A stretch of DNA of 64,000 nucleotides from Welwitschia mirabilis (lineage: Eukaryota > Gnetophyta > Gnetopsida > Welwitschiales). Position numbers and translations under genes: made by a program. Positions 36,371-48,350 of this stretch are shown piece after piece. The number at the start of each line of letters is the position of its first letter. Position 1 is the first letter of the stretch. Location of the stretch: the NCBI GenBank assembly GCA_051453625.1, contig JBOZIK010000001.1, positions 193,775,380 through 193,839,379 on the forward strand, read 5' to 3'. The notes beneath the pieces were generated by a model. That model had not been told where the DNA came from, did no database searches, and saw only the letters and a program-made list of their open reading frames with translations.

Positions 36371-37880
36371 TTTTGCTAGTTTCTTAGTAAAAAATGATGA
36401 AGAAATAGTGACATGAAAAAATTAACTAATTGAAGATGACAAGTATAGAAAATATATAACATTTTTCAAAATTTTTAATTAATTTTTAATTAATTTTTAA
36501 TAATTAAGGCATAAAAATCAAAAAGATTTATAAAAGCAGATTTCTTACTCCTTAACCAAAATTAAACTTTATTTTCAAAGTTATAAAGATAAAAAATATA
36601 TATAAAGATTTTAAAAACGTGTTAATTAGGCTAGCATTAGAAAACATAATGCAATGTAAGTTTTAAACTAAAATGCAGTTTTTAGAAAATACAAAACATG
36701 AAGCCTAATGAAAATTCATCACTTATAAATTCAAAAGATAGAATACCTAAGTTAATGGCCGCATTTGTTGAAGATTTCATTCATTTTATTTTAAATTTAA
36801 ATGTGTCACAATATTATACAAATAAGATATCCTTAGAGTAAACTTACAAGTAATTAAAAATTAGTTAAGTAAATCTTCAAGTATACAAGTTAAAAAAAAG
36901 TAATTACAAAAGCATCTCTAAGTTTTACCTTTTTCATTCCATTATATCTTTTTTCATGATCATTTCTTGTTTCTTGTTTTAAGTATTTTTTATGTAATTG
37001 GGCATTTAGTATTATGACATTTCCTTCTAAGAGAGTTAAACATGTTAATTTATGAAGGAGTCAGTGTTACATTGACAGTGAGTGTTTATAGCCCTAATGC
37101 AGTTGAACATGTCATAAGTTTAAATCATTAGGGCTACATTACCCATGAGAATATATAGCCCCAATGCACTTAACTAAACCTAATTATTAATGATTAATAA
37201 ATAATGTGATTTTGGAGAGGAGATATTTTTATTTTCTTTTTAATTATCCTTCTCATATTCAATACATTTTTATGCACGTGAAGAGGTCATTAGCTCATTA
37301 GCCTAATCAAAATAATTCTTGTCCCTATAAAATTATTTAAAAATAATTAACTCATCATGAAAGCAGTTTCCACCTTAATTCAACCATACTTTCCATTTGA
37401 GAGACCTTAAGTGAAACTAAACCTTAACAAGTTAACTCAAAAATAAGCAAAACATTTTCTAAAAAACTATAGGTAAACTTAAATTCTAGCTAATTCATAA
37501 TAATAATGTGATTATTTATTAATGTTTTATTCACTTAGTACCATCAACTAAGACCATCTCATCTAATGAATTCATGGATAGATGGAAGGAGAGGGTGGTT
37601 GGTGGATGTAAGAAGGTGATGAAGTGGATAGAATAGAAGGAGAAATTGAAGGTAATGATGATTTATTGGATGGTGAGGATTCTATTTAAGATTTCCTATC
37701 TAAAATTGTTTAAGTTTATGATTATACAAGTAAAAGTACGTAGGTAGTTTGAGGCATCAAAGGGCATCAAGCACAAACTTTTCTAACATTTTTTTATTTT
37801 TATAAATCAAAAATTTATTTTAAAAGGAAAATTTACACTAAAATAAAATCCTAACTTAAAATCATACAAAAAAGCTAAAA
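36371..37880 (-). other. 3' non-coding region of element D
   Basis: No coding sense was found. The block at 36,990-37,290 is shared with A, B and C. The hairpin at 37,089-37,136 is listed separately. Confidence 0.55.
37089..37136 (-). other. Conserved hairpin in the 3' region of element D
   Basis: TAGCCCTAAT at 37,089-37,098 and ATTAGGGCTA at 37,127-37,136 are perfect inverted repeats of 10 bp around a 28-base loop. A keeps the structure with two mismatches, C keeps it weakly, and B has lost one arm. Confidence 0.5.
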
Positions 37881-37899
37881 AATTTTCAAGGATTTTTCC

Positions 37900-39150
37900 A
37901 AGGTATTTTACATGTGACAGTTCAACATGGTAAATGTGATGTTTGAATAATGTGTCAAAATTATACAATGCATTTAAAGAAGACATAATCCCTATAAACC
38001 TTTATACATGTATCCATAAAAATGGGAATAACATTAATACTTTTAGTAAAATTAATGCATTCAAAATCAATAATTTTCCAATCCTTATCCTATTCTTATT
38101 TGCTCAATAACTCATGCAAGATGTCATTTTGGGTTGACGACAAAAATAAATTAAAAACCATTGGAGACAAATGGTCATTAATAAAAGCATTAGATATTGA
38201 TTTCAAAGGTGAAGATGATTTGTATTCTTCATTAATATTCGAGTTTTGCTTAAGAGATGAAGATGAAAATGTCATAATTAGTTTAAGTTGTTGTTGACAA
38301 AAGGGTTGCTTAAAGGTTGAATCTTGTAATTAATCTTAGTTAATGTTCTCTTCCTCATTAAGGTTCTCAAGGGATTCGTCTTCACATGTTTACACAAATG
38401 ACATTGGTTGAGGTTCAAGGAAAGGTTCACTTTTAATATCACTTTCATATTCTATTATAAGGCATTCTAGTTTTTCTTCTCCCTCAATTGTTTACTTACT
38501 TCTTACAGATTGATCATCATTGTTTAAAGTGTCTAATACTACTCCAAAATATAGTCTATTTTCATGCAACTATTCACTCTCTAAGGTATGTCTAAAGTTA
38601 AGGTCCTCTTAGATGTTATCATTGGTTTCATTGTGCATTTATTCCTCATTCCTAAGTGATAAGATTTGATTGTTGTTACTTCTGGTTTCATTAATCCCTT
38701 CAAGGCTTTCTAAACTTGTGGCTTGATGGAATTTAAGAAGGTTTTCTTCTTCTAGTGTTTTAAATATTCAAGTAATAACTTGGATTGACTGTTGGATATC
38801 TTACTTAAGTATTTAGTTTGTTTGCATTTGGAATTTTATGAATTTTATGAGGATGTCTTCCAAGTTATTTAAAGAGATTTACTGAGTTTTGAAAGATGAA
38901 ACATCTTGGTTAAACAATAAAGGATGCTAAAAAGGAAATGAAGGGTATGGATTCAAGGATGATAGTTATGAAATTGAAGGATAAGAATAATAAGGGATGA
39001 AGAAAGAAGTGGAATCAAACTCTTTGGTTCATGATAGGGATTTTCAAATTTGAAGCTATAAGTTTGATCTATATATGAAGAGCGTTGAGGATACTCTCAA
39101 AGATTTATCTATTATAAAAAGAATCTAATGGTTGCAGTTGGTATGAGTTA
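37900..39150 (-). pseudogene. Decayed single reading frame of the A/D family (copy in D)
   Basis: The minus strand near 39,020-39,080 reads SSYIDQTYSFKFENPYHE, matching NFESENPYYE in A near 4,590. Downstream, around 38,050-38,150, it reads SSTQNDILHELLSK and then DFECINFTKSINV and DTCIKVY, matching LHELLNK, FECINFTTSIDV and DSCIKVY in A. The middle part is acidic and rich in Asn, Glu and Lys, as in A. Stops are mostly TAA and TAG. Co-linear protein-level similarity in two independent copies shows that the family once encoded a protein. Its function is unknown and no catalytic motif is visible. The 91-codon plus-strand frame at 38,022-38,297 is its antisense shadow. Confidence 0.6.
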
Positions 39151-39842
39151 CATTGAAGGTAATCCTCTAGAGTTTATTTTTGGTGTAAGGAAATCTCCTA
39201 TGATTCATTTAAATTGATTATAATTCTAAAAACTATGAGAATATATATGTTGAATATTAGAAGCTATTTGAAATGGATTTGGGGCCCAACTCATGATTTA
39301 AATTCAAGAAAATAGTTCAAGGTTTTGGTTAAAGGTTCACATTTTCTAGTTTTTTCATAGTTTTAGAAGAATCCTATAAGTCTTTAGAAAGGTTACAAAA
39401 AGGTTCAGTTTAGATTATAGAGAATTCATGATAGGAATGCCAATGGCTCTAGTCAAGGAGGAGGATGACATTAGTCTAGTTAAGTAAAAAGGACCAGAAA
39501 AAAGGTAAGAATTTATGAGTTCTACACAAAATGTTTCAGATCATAGGTCTAAGACAAATTAGACAAAAATCCAAAATGATTATGTTTCAGCAAAAATTCA
39601 ACCTATAAAATTAACATAAACATCCAAATTTTCTTAGGAATTCTAATAGAAATGAAACATAGAAATAGTACTTAAATTTTATAGACTTTTATAGAATCTA
39701 GAAAATCATAAATCACATAAATAAATTATTAGAGTTTGATTTAGTTGCACTTGAAAGAAATTCATTATACCTGTGACTCAAAAATATCAGACATACAAAT
39801 GAAGTTTTAGATATTAGATTGAAAACCAAACTTAATAATTTA

Positions 39843-39970
39843 GACTAGTCCAAGATTTACTCAAAATGGAGTAGAACCTACCACTAGAAGAAAAAAGAAT
39901 AACACTCAAAGAAAAAATAAAAAGAACCAGTTTAGTTATCACTAGAAGAAGGAATATTACCAACTACCAA
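39843..39970 (-). promoter_or_regulatory. Duplicated leader motif of element D
   Basis: Copies at about 39,843-39,887 (GACTAGTCCAAGATTTACTC) and 39,923-39,970 (ACCAGTTTAGTTATCACTAG) match the pairs in A, B and C. Confidence 0.55.
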
Positions 39971-40040
39971 AAAAATAAAAACTAATGAAAAATTAAAAAA
40001 ATAAAACCATGAACTCTTGAAAAATTACCGTGGAAATATA

Positions 40041-40058
40041 CCCATGGCAATGATGCCA
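40041..40058 (-). other. Primer-binding site of element D (tRNA-Asp type)
   Basis: The minus strand reads TGGCATCATTGCCATGGG. The first 13 bases differ from TGGCGCCGTTGCC by three transitions only (G-to-A twice, C-to-T once). It lies 5 bases from the LTR end. Confidence 0.75.
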
Positions 40059-40063
40059 AAATT

Positions 40064-41529
40064 TGAGTATAGTGATTTTTGAATTTAAACTAAGTGAAAC
40101 ACTTAGTATCATTCTTTAACAGGGATATATGAGGTAAAACTAACTAAAAGGTACAAAATTGTTCTACTTGCAATAAAAACTCAAAAAAAAGAAAACTTAG
40201 AAGTTAAGAAAAAAGTGATCTTCAATTGGTAATGCAAGGGAATAAAAATGTTCCAAGGATTTAATCAAGTTATCTAACTCTCCACCTTTGCTTCAATAAT
40301 TCTTGTATCTTGAAACATGCACTAAATTATCAAGTCATTAAGGCTCGGTGTAGGGGCAAAATCTCATTCACTACATGATTATTGGTAAGTTATCCAGTCC
40401 TTCTAATACTTCACAACCATTTATAAGTACATAAAGTATAAACTAACATGCATAAGATCTATTAAACAACAAGAGCCATAAATCATAAAAGTAGCTTTGA
40501 ATAACTTACATGGTTTGAAAGAACTTAATAATTAAATAAGAATTACCTAAAAATTGCTAATGCCATTTTATTGTGCATTAATAATGAAAGAATAAAACCT
40601 GCTTTAAGAACTAGTTCTAGCTAAATATTGCTAATACCAATTGAAATATGGAATAACAATAAAAGGATTTAAACCAAATCTTTATTAAAAACTAAAATGA
40701 ATTGTACATTACATCATGAGATAATGGTGAAAGAGATTGACTTGTTAGCTAGCCTTGAATGATTCTGCCCCTAAGAAAGGTATTAGAGTGTCATGATGTC
40801 AAAGCCTCTAAGTCTTTTCCATGTTAAGCCAATCAAAAGATCCTTATAAATAAGGGCTCAATGCCCTTTCATAGATGAAGGAAGTCTTGGATGGGCATCA
40901 TCATGATTACATTAAGTGTTATCTTTATGTGTTAGATGGCAGTTACATAATGGGGGTTACTTAAGGGCGGTTACATAAGGAGGGAGTTATAAATGTATTT
41001 GGAATGTAGTCACAAAGAGAATTCCTTTGTCTTCAAGTGAAAACATGGTAATGACATGTCCTTTAACTGTTGATAATGCTACAATGGATGCCATGTCATC
41101 TATTTTCCTCTTAATCATTCTCATTATGCCACATGTTACTATGATGTATTGATCTATACTTCCACCTCTTATTGGAGTTTAAGGTTAAACCTAATTTATG
41201 TTTGACTAATTTCATAAGTACAATGTAATAAATTTCCTAAGATGATGCAATAACATGATATTTTTGACAGTTTTCCTAAGAAGGTTAGTGGAGCTAGTAG
41301 TCATGACTGACGGTGCTGGTGTTTAGTGCTAGAAATCAATCAATTGTGGAATTGTTCTTCAAAAGCCAGTAAGAAAGTTGCTAATGTTAAGGAAAATTGA
41401 TTATTTCATAAAAATATAATAAAAAGGGTAAAAAAATTAATGTGTGATAAAACAATGTGTTTTAATGTTTCTTCTTATGTTAATTAATTAATTAGACTTA
41501 CTTATAATATCAATGTTTGCATGTAAACA
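40064..41529 (-). repeat. 5' LTR of element D
   Basis: It is 1,466 bp with TG/CA ends: minus-strand start TGTTTACATGC at 41,529 and end CTATACTCA at 40,064. It has no gaps and serves as the reference for the gapped 3' LTR. Confidence 0.88.
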
Positions 41530-41534
41530 AGCAT
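41530..41534. other. Target-site duplication of element D, high copy
   Basis: AGCAT, identical to 34,074-34,078. Confidence 0.85.
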
Positions 41535-42400
41535 CCATAGCCCTGATGTAGTTAATTAAACTTAATTTAATTGATCAAGTTATAATGTACTTTTAAATAA
41601 GAGATATTTTATTTTCTTTTGATTTCCACTTCTCATATTCAACATTTTTTTAATGCACATAAGAAGGGATCATTAACTTATTAGATTAATTAATAAAAAC
41701 CTTGTCCCCTTAAAATGTTTGAAAAAATAAAACATAATATGAAAGTAAATTCCTCCTTTTTCAACCCACTTTTTAAATTTGAAGAACTTAAGTGTAACTA
41801 ACCTTAATAAGCTAACTCAAAAATAAGTAAAATCTTTTCAAAAAAAATACAATTAAACTTAAACTCTACCTAATTTGTAATGACAAAGCAATCACTTATT
41901 ATGGGTATATCATCAAGTCTTAGGAATTCATCAATGGATGGTAATGGTAATGATTTTTACACCTAATGAAGCAATGAAAGATAGAGTGAATGTATGGAAG
42001 GCTCGAATGAATGATGATGGTTTTAGCTATTAGTTATAAAAACATACTTGGGGTTTAATGAATTGGTTGTTCTTTAAAAAGTACTTTCATAAAGAGGTTT
42101 TTAAAGGGGTGAAAGGTGGAAGTTCAAAACTATTATGGCCATGAGGTCTAAGATCTTGATTATTTGAAAAAGTAGTAAGGTGAATGACATTTTCATGAAT
42201 TAACTCTATACATAATTATAAGAATTTTGAAAGATCATCAGAGGTGAAATAAGAAGAGTTGAAAATCTTAAAGTCATATGTGATCCATCCTATCGCATTT
42301 CCATATAAATCTTTGAAAGAAGAGTCAAAAGCATTGAAATCATTATGAGAATAAAGAATGTTTACTTCAATAAGAGGAGTATCAAGACCATGAATTTCAT
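41535..42400 (-). other. 3' non-coding region of element C, part 2
   Basis: It continues part 1 after D (CCATAGCCCTGATGTAGTT). It aligns with 23,580-24,000 in B and 37,150-37,650 in D. It leads directly to the protease segment, so RT, RNase H and integrase are absent from C. Confidence 0.6.
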
Positions 42401-42824
42401 AGACAAAATTGGCCTTATTTTTGTTCTCTCAAAATTCTATAGTATTGATAATATGTAGATCCATTATCAAGTTACTAAAATAAATTTTTATACAACCATT
42501 TCTGCAATTAATAAGGGTGTTTGACATTGCTAGAAAAAGTGTACCTAAAATAACTAGAATTGAATTATATTTTATTGCATTTATTTATAATACAATGAAA
42601 TCTACTGGAAAGTAGCAATTATCTATTCACATAATTACATCCTTAATGATTCCTAATGGTGATTTCAATGAGTTATCTTCTAACTGTAATTGTATTTTTA
42701 TCTTCTTAAGATCATTAAGGCCAAATTCCTTATAAACTAAGTGGGGTAAAAGATTGATGCTTACTCCTAGATCTAATAAGGCTTTCCTAAGATGTTTGTT
42801 TCTAATTTTGATAGAAATTGTCAA
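42401..42824 (-). pseudogene. Aspartic protease of element C (broken)
   Basis: A stop-free stretch at 42,627-42,824 reads LRKALLDLGVSINLLPHLVY, then FGLNDLKKIKIQLQLEDNSL, then GIIKDV. This is the active-site loop (DLGVS, catalytic Asp kept) and the following strands of a retropepsin. It matches 27,205-27,594 of B segment by segment. The later part, about 42,450-42,620, is degraded. Downstream the polymerase is missing. Confidence 0.82.
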
Positions 42825-42989
42825 GAAACTAGGATCTTTATGCTTGGTAAGTATTGGATCTTGTATTATTACACTTGTTTACTATGCTAAGAAGTCCTTT
42901 TTCTTAACATGCATTTTTCTCTTAATTATACACATATATTTAGGAAGTTTTCATAAAAGGAAATTTGTCTAATTACATCTAATAGTGTC

Positions 42990-44450
42990 ATGTTAATTTT
43001 GGCATCTTTGAAAACCTATAAAGCTTTTAATTAATTTTTTTAATTTTCTCCTTCCTAAATTGTTAAGGAAAGGGTAGATATTCTTTCTAGTTACCGAAAA
43101 ATTCTTTCAATGTTCTATCCTTCTTATTATTTCTTATGAAAATTAGTTTTTCTTTGGTCATGTTTTGCTCAATTCATTTATTCAATTCTTTTTTATTTTT
43201 GAGATGAATGGCTTAAATTTATTTGATCTAATTGAGCTTTAATCCTTTTATGAATCTAACTCCTTTAGGATTTGACTGTGAGTTATAGGGAATTTACTAC
43301 ATTTTCTTTGGTCTAGAGAAGAAAGACTAAGTTGAAGAATTTGGGTTTGGATTTGGGCAATTTATTCTAGATTACTTAAATTAGAGAAATTTTGCTTAAG
43401 ATTTTATTCATGGACATGAATACTTTGGGTTTAATCATAATTAGTTTGGACTTAATCATCTATGAATTTTCCTAATGATTCCTGTAATTGAGTAGGTGAT
43501 GAAGGTTGTTATGGGTTTAATGATGAGGGGAAGTAAGTTCTTAGTTGACTAACATAATTTTGATCATAGAAATTATTTTATCTTTAAGAAAAGTTTCAAT
43601 GATTCCTCCACCTAGAGTTGTAAGTGTTAAGGGTCAATTTTACTATTTTGCCATTGATGTCCTATGGTATTAACTTATTTATTTATAGTTTTTTGAAAGA
43701 TGGGTATAAACAAATACTTCAGTGTTTCTTGAGAATCTAAGTGGAAGATAAGGCATTTAGGTATGAAGATTAATGATTTGAATGGCATGGAACTAATTTC
43801 CACTCTTCTAGATAATTCATTTATTTGATTTTGATGTCAAAATTTTATGGAACTTAAATAATGCTAATGGATGTAATAGATGGCTAGGATCTATATGATT
43901 TAATAAGTTTCTCCCAGTTTCTAGAGCTCTTGATTATCATCTCGACTAATTGTCTATTATTGGTAGATAATCCATCATAAAAGAAACTAATTTATCTTCC
44001 TAACTTGAATCCATATCATGGGCATTTTTGAAGAAAATCCTTAAACCTTATTAAGGCTTAGAAGAAAGTTTCCTAATTATTTTGTTAATAATTCATAATC
44101 TTTCATTTTAGATCATTCATCCTATGGTTTGGGAAAAATTTGAAAATGAAAGCCTTATTTAAATTAATCCATGTCTTAATTGATAGGGTTTAAGGGTGTG
44201 AAGCTAATATTTATCTTTTTCCTTTAAAGAGAAAAAGAAAAAGATAATTCTAATGGTATTTTAAGTGTTGGGGTATCACGGTAAGATAGATAGCACACAT
44301 TCACATTTCTTAAGGTGCAAATAGGGGGTCTTTAGATTGTAAGCTATAAAAATAGGAAAGTAATTAGATGGTAGATGGCTTAAATTCTAACCTTTGTGTT
44401 ATTCATGATTGGAATATATAAAAGGGGCTTCATAAGCATTGGGGTTGTAA
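42990..44450 (-). pseudogene. gag of element C (broken)
   Basis: The minus strand has gag-like pieces in the same order as B: LEFKPSTI near 44,370, then the stretch around 44,090-44,280 with a Phe/Lys-rich segment and KMKDYELL, and further pieces to about 43,000. The plus-strand DNA similarity to B is visible, for example CATCATAAAAGAAA at 43,972 and 28,790. Stops are frequent. Confidence 0.6.
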
Positions 44451-45489
44451 ATAATCATGTACATTTTTCTTAAGGGGATTGTTATCAGATTAGTTTCACA
44501 ATTTCTTTTGTCCAATGTTTCAAACTATTTCTTGATTAACTTAGTAGATATGTAGACTCTCTATTAGTTTTTGGTTGAACTAGAGTATGTTGAAATGGTG
44601 TCAAAAACTAGATTGGATATTTTTGTTTTATTATCAAAAAGTATATGCTTGTTCTCCTTAGTAGTTATCATGAGGTTAAATTTTAGATGCAAAAATCTGT
44701 TCTTCATTTCCTTTACTATTAGGGTCCATATTTTTTAAAGGGTTTTAATTAGTTGAGCTAACTCATCTTAGATCTAAGACATATAAGTATGAGACAAGTT
44801 CTTAAGATGGCCTAGATAATAGACAAGTCTCTAATAGTTTATAAAAGGTTTGGTTAAATTTTTAAGGGATTCTTCATAGAAACAACAATGGTTCCTATCA
44901 AGGAAGGTGACAGCACTCATTAATTTTATGATTACATATTGGAAAAATGATGATAGAGTTGTAGTGTTTATGTGAAATGATTAGAGTTATCGCATGAGAA
45001 AACTTAACATGAAAATAATACCTATGAAAAGGAAAGCCTAAACATTTTTCATTTTAGAAATTTTATCAAAAATTGAAAAATTAAAATAGAAACTAAAATG
45101 AATTACTAAAAAAAAGGGAAAATTGGAAAAAAAAATACAAATTTAGAGCTCTCATTTAGTTTTTAGCCTTTTGTAATTCTCATTTTGGTTGCAATCTAAA
45201 CAAAAACTGTTAGACTTGTAACATAAAATATTGGATATGGAAATGTATTTTAAGTTAGAGTAGAAAAACTAAACAAAATTTAAAACTAGACTAGTTCAGG
45301 TTTTACTAGAAAAGGGTCAGTACCAACTACTAGGAGGAAAAAATAAATAAGCACTTAAAAATGAAAAGAAAATAACTAGTTCAAGTATCATCAAAGTGGA
45401 CTAGTATCAACTACTAAAAAATAAAAAGTAAACTAAAAAATTATAATAAAGAAAACCTATGTAACTTTTAAAAAGATACTATGCAAATG
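44451..45489 (-). other. 5' leader of element C
   Basis: This stretch lies between the recognisable gag pieces and the primer site. It may include the decayed start of gag at its low end. The leader motif pair at 45,287-45,416 is listed separately; nothing else is recognised. Confidence 0.45.
45287..45416 (-). promoter_or_regulatory. Duplicated leader motif of element C
   Basis: Copies at about 45,287-45,332 (GACTAGTTCAGGTTTTACTA) and 45,374-45,416 (ACTAGTTCAAGTATCATCAA) match those of A, B and D. Confidence 0.55.
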
Positions 45490-45507
45490 TCTCCAACTAT
45501 GGTACAA
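45490..45507 (-). other. Primer-binding site of element C (decayed tRNA-Asp type)
   Basis: The minus strand reads TTGTACCATAGTTGGAGA. Against TGGCGCCGTTGCCGGGGA 10 of 18 match, six differ by C-to-T or G-to-A and two by transversion. It lies 6 bases from the LTR end. Confidence 0.55.
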
Positions 45508-45513
45508 AAAATA

Positions 45514-46978
45514 TATTCATGGTCAAATTAAGTTATTCATTATAGTAAAATATAAATGCTAAATAAACTAGTTAAGGACCTAATATTGTTCTTTCATAGG
45601 GATATTTGTGGTATACTTAACAAAAGTTACATAATAAACTTAATCCTACCATAAAAACCAAAATAAAATAAAAACTCAAGTTTTGAGAGTTTGGTGAACT
45701 TTAGTTAGTGATGTAGGAAAACAAACATGCTCTAAAGATCTAGCTTGGCTTGTCTAATAATCCACCTTTACTCCAACAATTTCTTGTAATTAGTAAAACA
45801 TAAGCTTTAAATCATCAAGTCATGATGGCTTAAGCATGGTGCCATAATCTCATCCACAACCTAAGTGTTGGTAAATTTAATAGTTACTTTGATGCTTTAT
45901 AGCTCTTTAGAAACATAGAAAGTAAGAAAAATTGTACTTAAGATCTATGACATAATAGTGAATGCAACCAAAAATTTAACTTTAGAGAATCCACTTGATT
46001 TAAAAAATCTTGATAATGTAGTGTCATCTAAGGATTGAAAGTGTCATGCTAACATGCACTAGAAATTGAAGAATGAACAATCACTTTAATAATAACACAA
46101 GAAATAGTCTCATATAAGGATTAAAAGTACCATGTTAAGAAATACTAGAAATCAAGGAATTAATAAATTATTCTTGTATTAAATTAAGAAATCCATTACA
46201 TCGAGAGAGAAAGATGAAGTTAGAATGGATTCCTGAAACTAACCATGAAACAAGTCTGCTCCTAAGTAAGGTGCTTAGAAAGCCATGATGTCCTAATTCT
46301 CCAAGTATTCCCACCATGTTTTCTAACTAAATATCCTTATAATTAGGGATTAAGACCCTTTTAGATATGGAAAAAAGCTTAAGCATCTTTAGCATATACT
46401 AGTTGGTGTTAGTTACATAAAGAAGGTTACATTAGGAGGATGTTACAAATTCTGTCATATAAATAAGTCTTTCTCTTCATATAGAAAGTGGTGATGACAT
46501 GCCCTTTGGATGATGAAGTAGCTATCATCGGATGTTATCAACATATGTCCCTCACATCAACATACTCATCACTGCCACATGTCACTATGATGTGTCATTC
46601 TGCACCTCTACCACATGTCTTCAAAGTTGATGGTTGATTCTAATTTAACTTCTAACTAAGCCTCCAAGGGGAATGTGATGAAATTTCCATAAATATTTAA
46701 TAATGTAGTATTAATCCCATTCTACCCTAAAAGATTAGTAGTGTTAGTTACTTAAACAATGACACTAGTGTTTTTTAATTGAATGTTTTCATTTCACAGC
46801 ATGTCTTTCACAAGGCAAAAATTAATTTGAAAATGTTGGGGGAAAGTTTATAATTTTATAAATCATGTATAAAATAGTCTAATACATAATTTTATAATAA
46901 AATTACTATTTTAATATCTTTTCTTGTGCTAAATTAATCAAATATACTTGGTTGAAATGTCACTTTTTGCATTCAAAG
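45514..46978 (-). repeat. 5' LTR of element C
   Basis: It aligns with the split 3' LTR (20,991-21,612 and 31,442-32,733). The length of about 1,465 bp is close to that of D. The extreme high end (TTGCATTCAAAG) is poorly matched to the other copy, so the end is set by the candidate target duplication gggtt. Confidence 0.75.
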
Positions 46979-48350
46979 GGGTTCTTTCTATAATGACAAA
47001 ATTTCTAGTGTAAGATTTAAATCTTCTCTTTACTAACTTGTGGTAAAAACGAGTCTCATACTAAGATACCTACAATTTGTAAGCAGGCTTCTTACCTCTA
47101 GTTAAATCTAAGGCCTTTCTTTTTATCATTCTTAAGCAATATGATATGAAAAAACTAAAACCCTGAGGAAAGCTAATAAAAATACCTAAAAAAATGTGCA
47201 CTTGTAAAAAATTTTCACTTATTCAAACCTGTTGTAAAGACTTATTCCATAACAAAGACATCTATCTAGAAAAAATTGAGAAAAGGAGAGCTTATGGACA
47301 TAGTGGCAAAGACATCTATTAAGTAGAGAAGTCAAAATGATATTTTGTGATCCCTCTCATACTTAAAAGGGTGCTAAACCCTAGATTTTTCTTTTTTTTT
47401 TTTTTAAAAGTTATAGGGACAAATATTTTTATTCNNNNNNNNNNNNNNNNNNNNNNNNNNNNNNNNNNNNNNNNNNNNNNNNNNNNNNNNNNNNNNNNNN
47501 NNNNNNNNNNNNNNNNNNNNNNNNNNNNNNNNNNNNNNNNNNNNNNNNNNNNNNNNNNNNNNNNNNNNNNNNNNNNNNNNNNNNNNNNNNNNNNNNNNNN
47601 NNNNNNNNNNNNNNNNNNNNNNNNNNNNNNNNNNNNNNNNNNNNNNNNNNNNNNNNNNNNNNNNNNNNNNNNNNNNNNNNNNNNNNNNNNNNNNNNNNNN
47701 NNNNNNNNNNNNNNNNNNNNNNNNNNNNNNNNNNNNNNNNNNNNNNNNNNNNNNNNNNNNNNNNNNNNNNNNNNNNNNNNNNNNNNNNNNNNNNNNNNNN
47801 NNNNNNNNNNNNNNNNNNNNNNNNNNNNNNNNNNNNNNNNNNNNNNNNNNNNNNNNNNNNNNNNNNNNNNNNNNNNNNNNNNNNNNNNNNNNNNNNNNNN
47901 NNNNNNNNNNNNNNNNNNNNNNNNNNNNNNNNNNNNNNNNNNNNNNNNNNNNNNNNNNNNNNNNNNNNNNNNNNNNNNNNNNNNNNNNNNNNNNNNNNNN
48001 NNNNNNNNNNNNNNNNNNNNNNNNNNNNNNNNNNNNNNNNNNNNNNNNNCATCTATACCCTAAAAGAGGTTTTTATCATTGATATTTATAGTTTGAAAGA
48101 CATCTTCACAATAGGCATATGTATAGAGAAAGACAACTACCCTAAATCTCTAAAAACTTCTAGATTTGTTACTACTGATTTTATTATTAGAAAATTTAAC
48201 TCAAAAATTATAAGATCAAAAGAAGTAAGATAATTTCATTTAAACACAAAGAATAAGATAAGCTTTAGATGCCTGCAGTAATTATCTTTAGCTTAAAAAA
48301 TATCATAAGCAATGTGCTAAGTTAAGATTATATAAATATTACGTGCTAAC
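46979..48350 (-). other. Element E internal region after RNase H, with a 615-N gap
   Basis: This is the E sequence between RNase H and the insertion point of C; it continues at 20,990. No reading frame is recognised. A T run lies at 47,390-47,405. The gap at 47,435-48,049 hides about half of it. Confidence 0.5.
47435..48049. other. Assembly gap (615 N)
   Basis: No duplicated edges. It lies in the 3' internal region of E. Confidence 0.95.

Larger units (their letters stand above)
34079..41529 (-). mobile_element. Element D: LTR retrotransposon without polymerase, second member of the A family
   Basis: D is bounded by LTRs (34,079-36,356 with gaps, and 40,064-41,529) and by a perfect 5-bp duplication. 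Its internal region is 3.7 kb, the same as A. Primer site, leader motif pair, one decayed reading frame, hairpin-containing 3' region and polypurine tract occur in the same order as in A. Reverse-complemented LTRs align with those of A (TGTTTACATGC against TGTTTGCACAT). No RT, protease or integrase is seen. It interrupts the 3' non-coding part of C. Confidence 0.88.
20991..46978 (-). mobile_element. Element C: Ty3/gypsy (Athila-like) retrotransposon with gag and protease only, hosting B and D
   Basis: C lies on the minus strand inside E. Its 5' LTR is at 45,514-46,978 and its 3' LTR at 20,991-21,612 plus 31,442-32,733, split by B. The flanking 5-mers gggtt at 20,986-20,990 and 46,979-46,983 are a candidate target duplication. 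Its own DNA is about 8.7 kb. The internal region runs from primer site through gag and protease and then goes directly into the 3' non-coding block seen in B and D, without RT, RNase H or integrase. D is inserted in that block. C was therefore probably non-autonomous. Confidence 0.8.

Noticed and set aside
38022-38297. 91-codon plus-strand reading frame
   Set aside because: It lies antisense to the conserved A/D family frame in element D, which has support from a second copy; this strand has none.
42754-42972. 72-codon plus-strand frame
   Set aside because: It overlaps the C protease on the other strand and has no similarity of its own.
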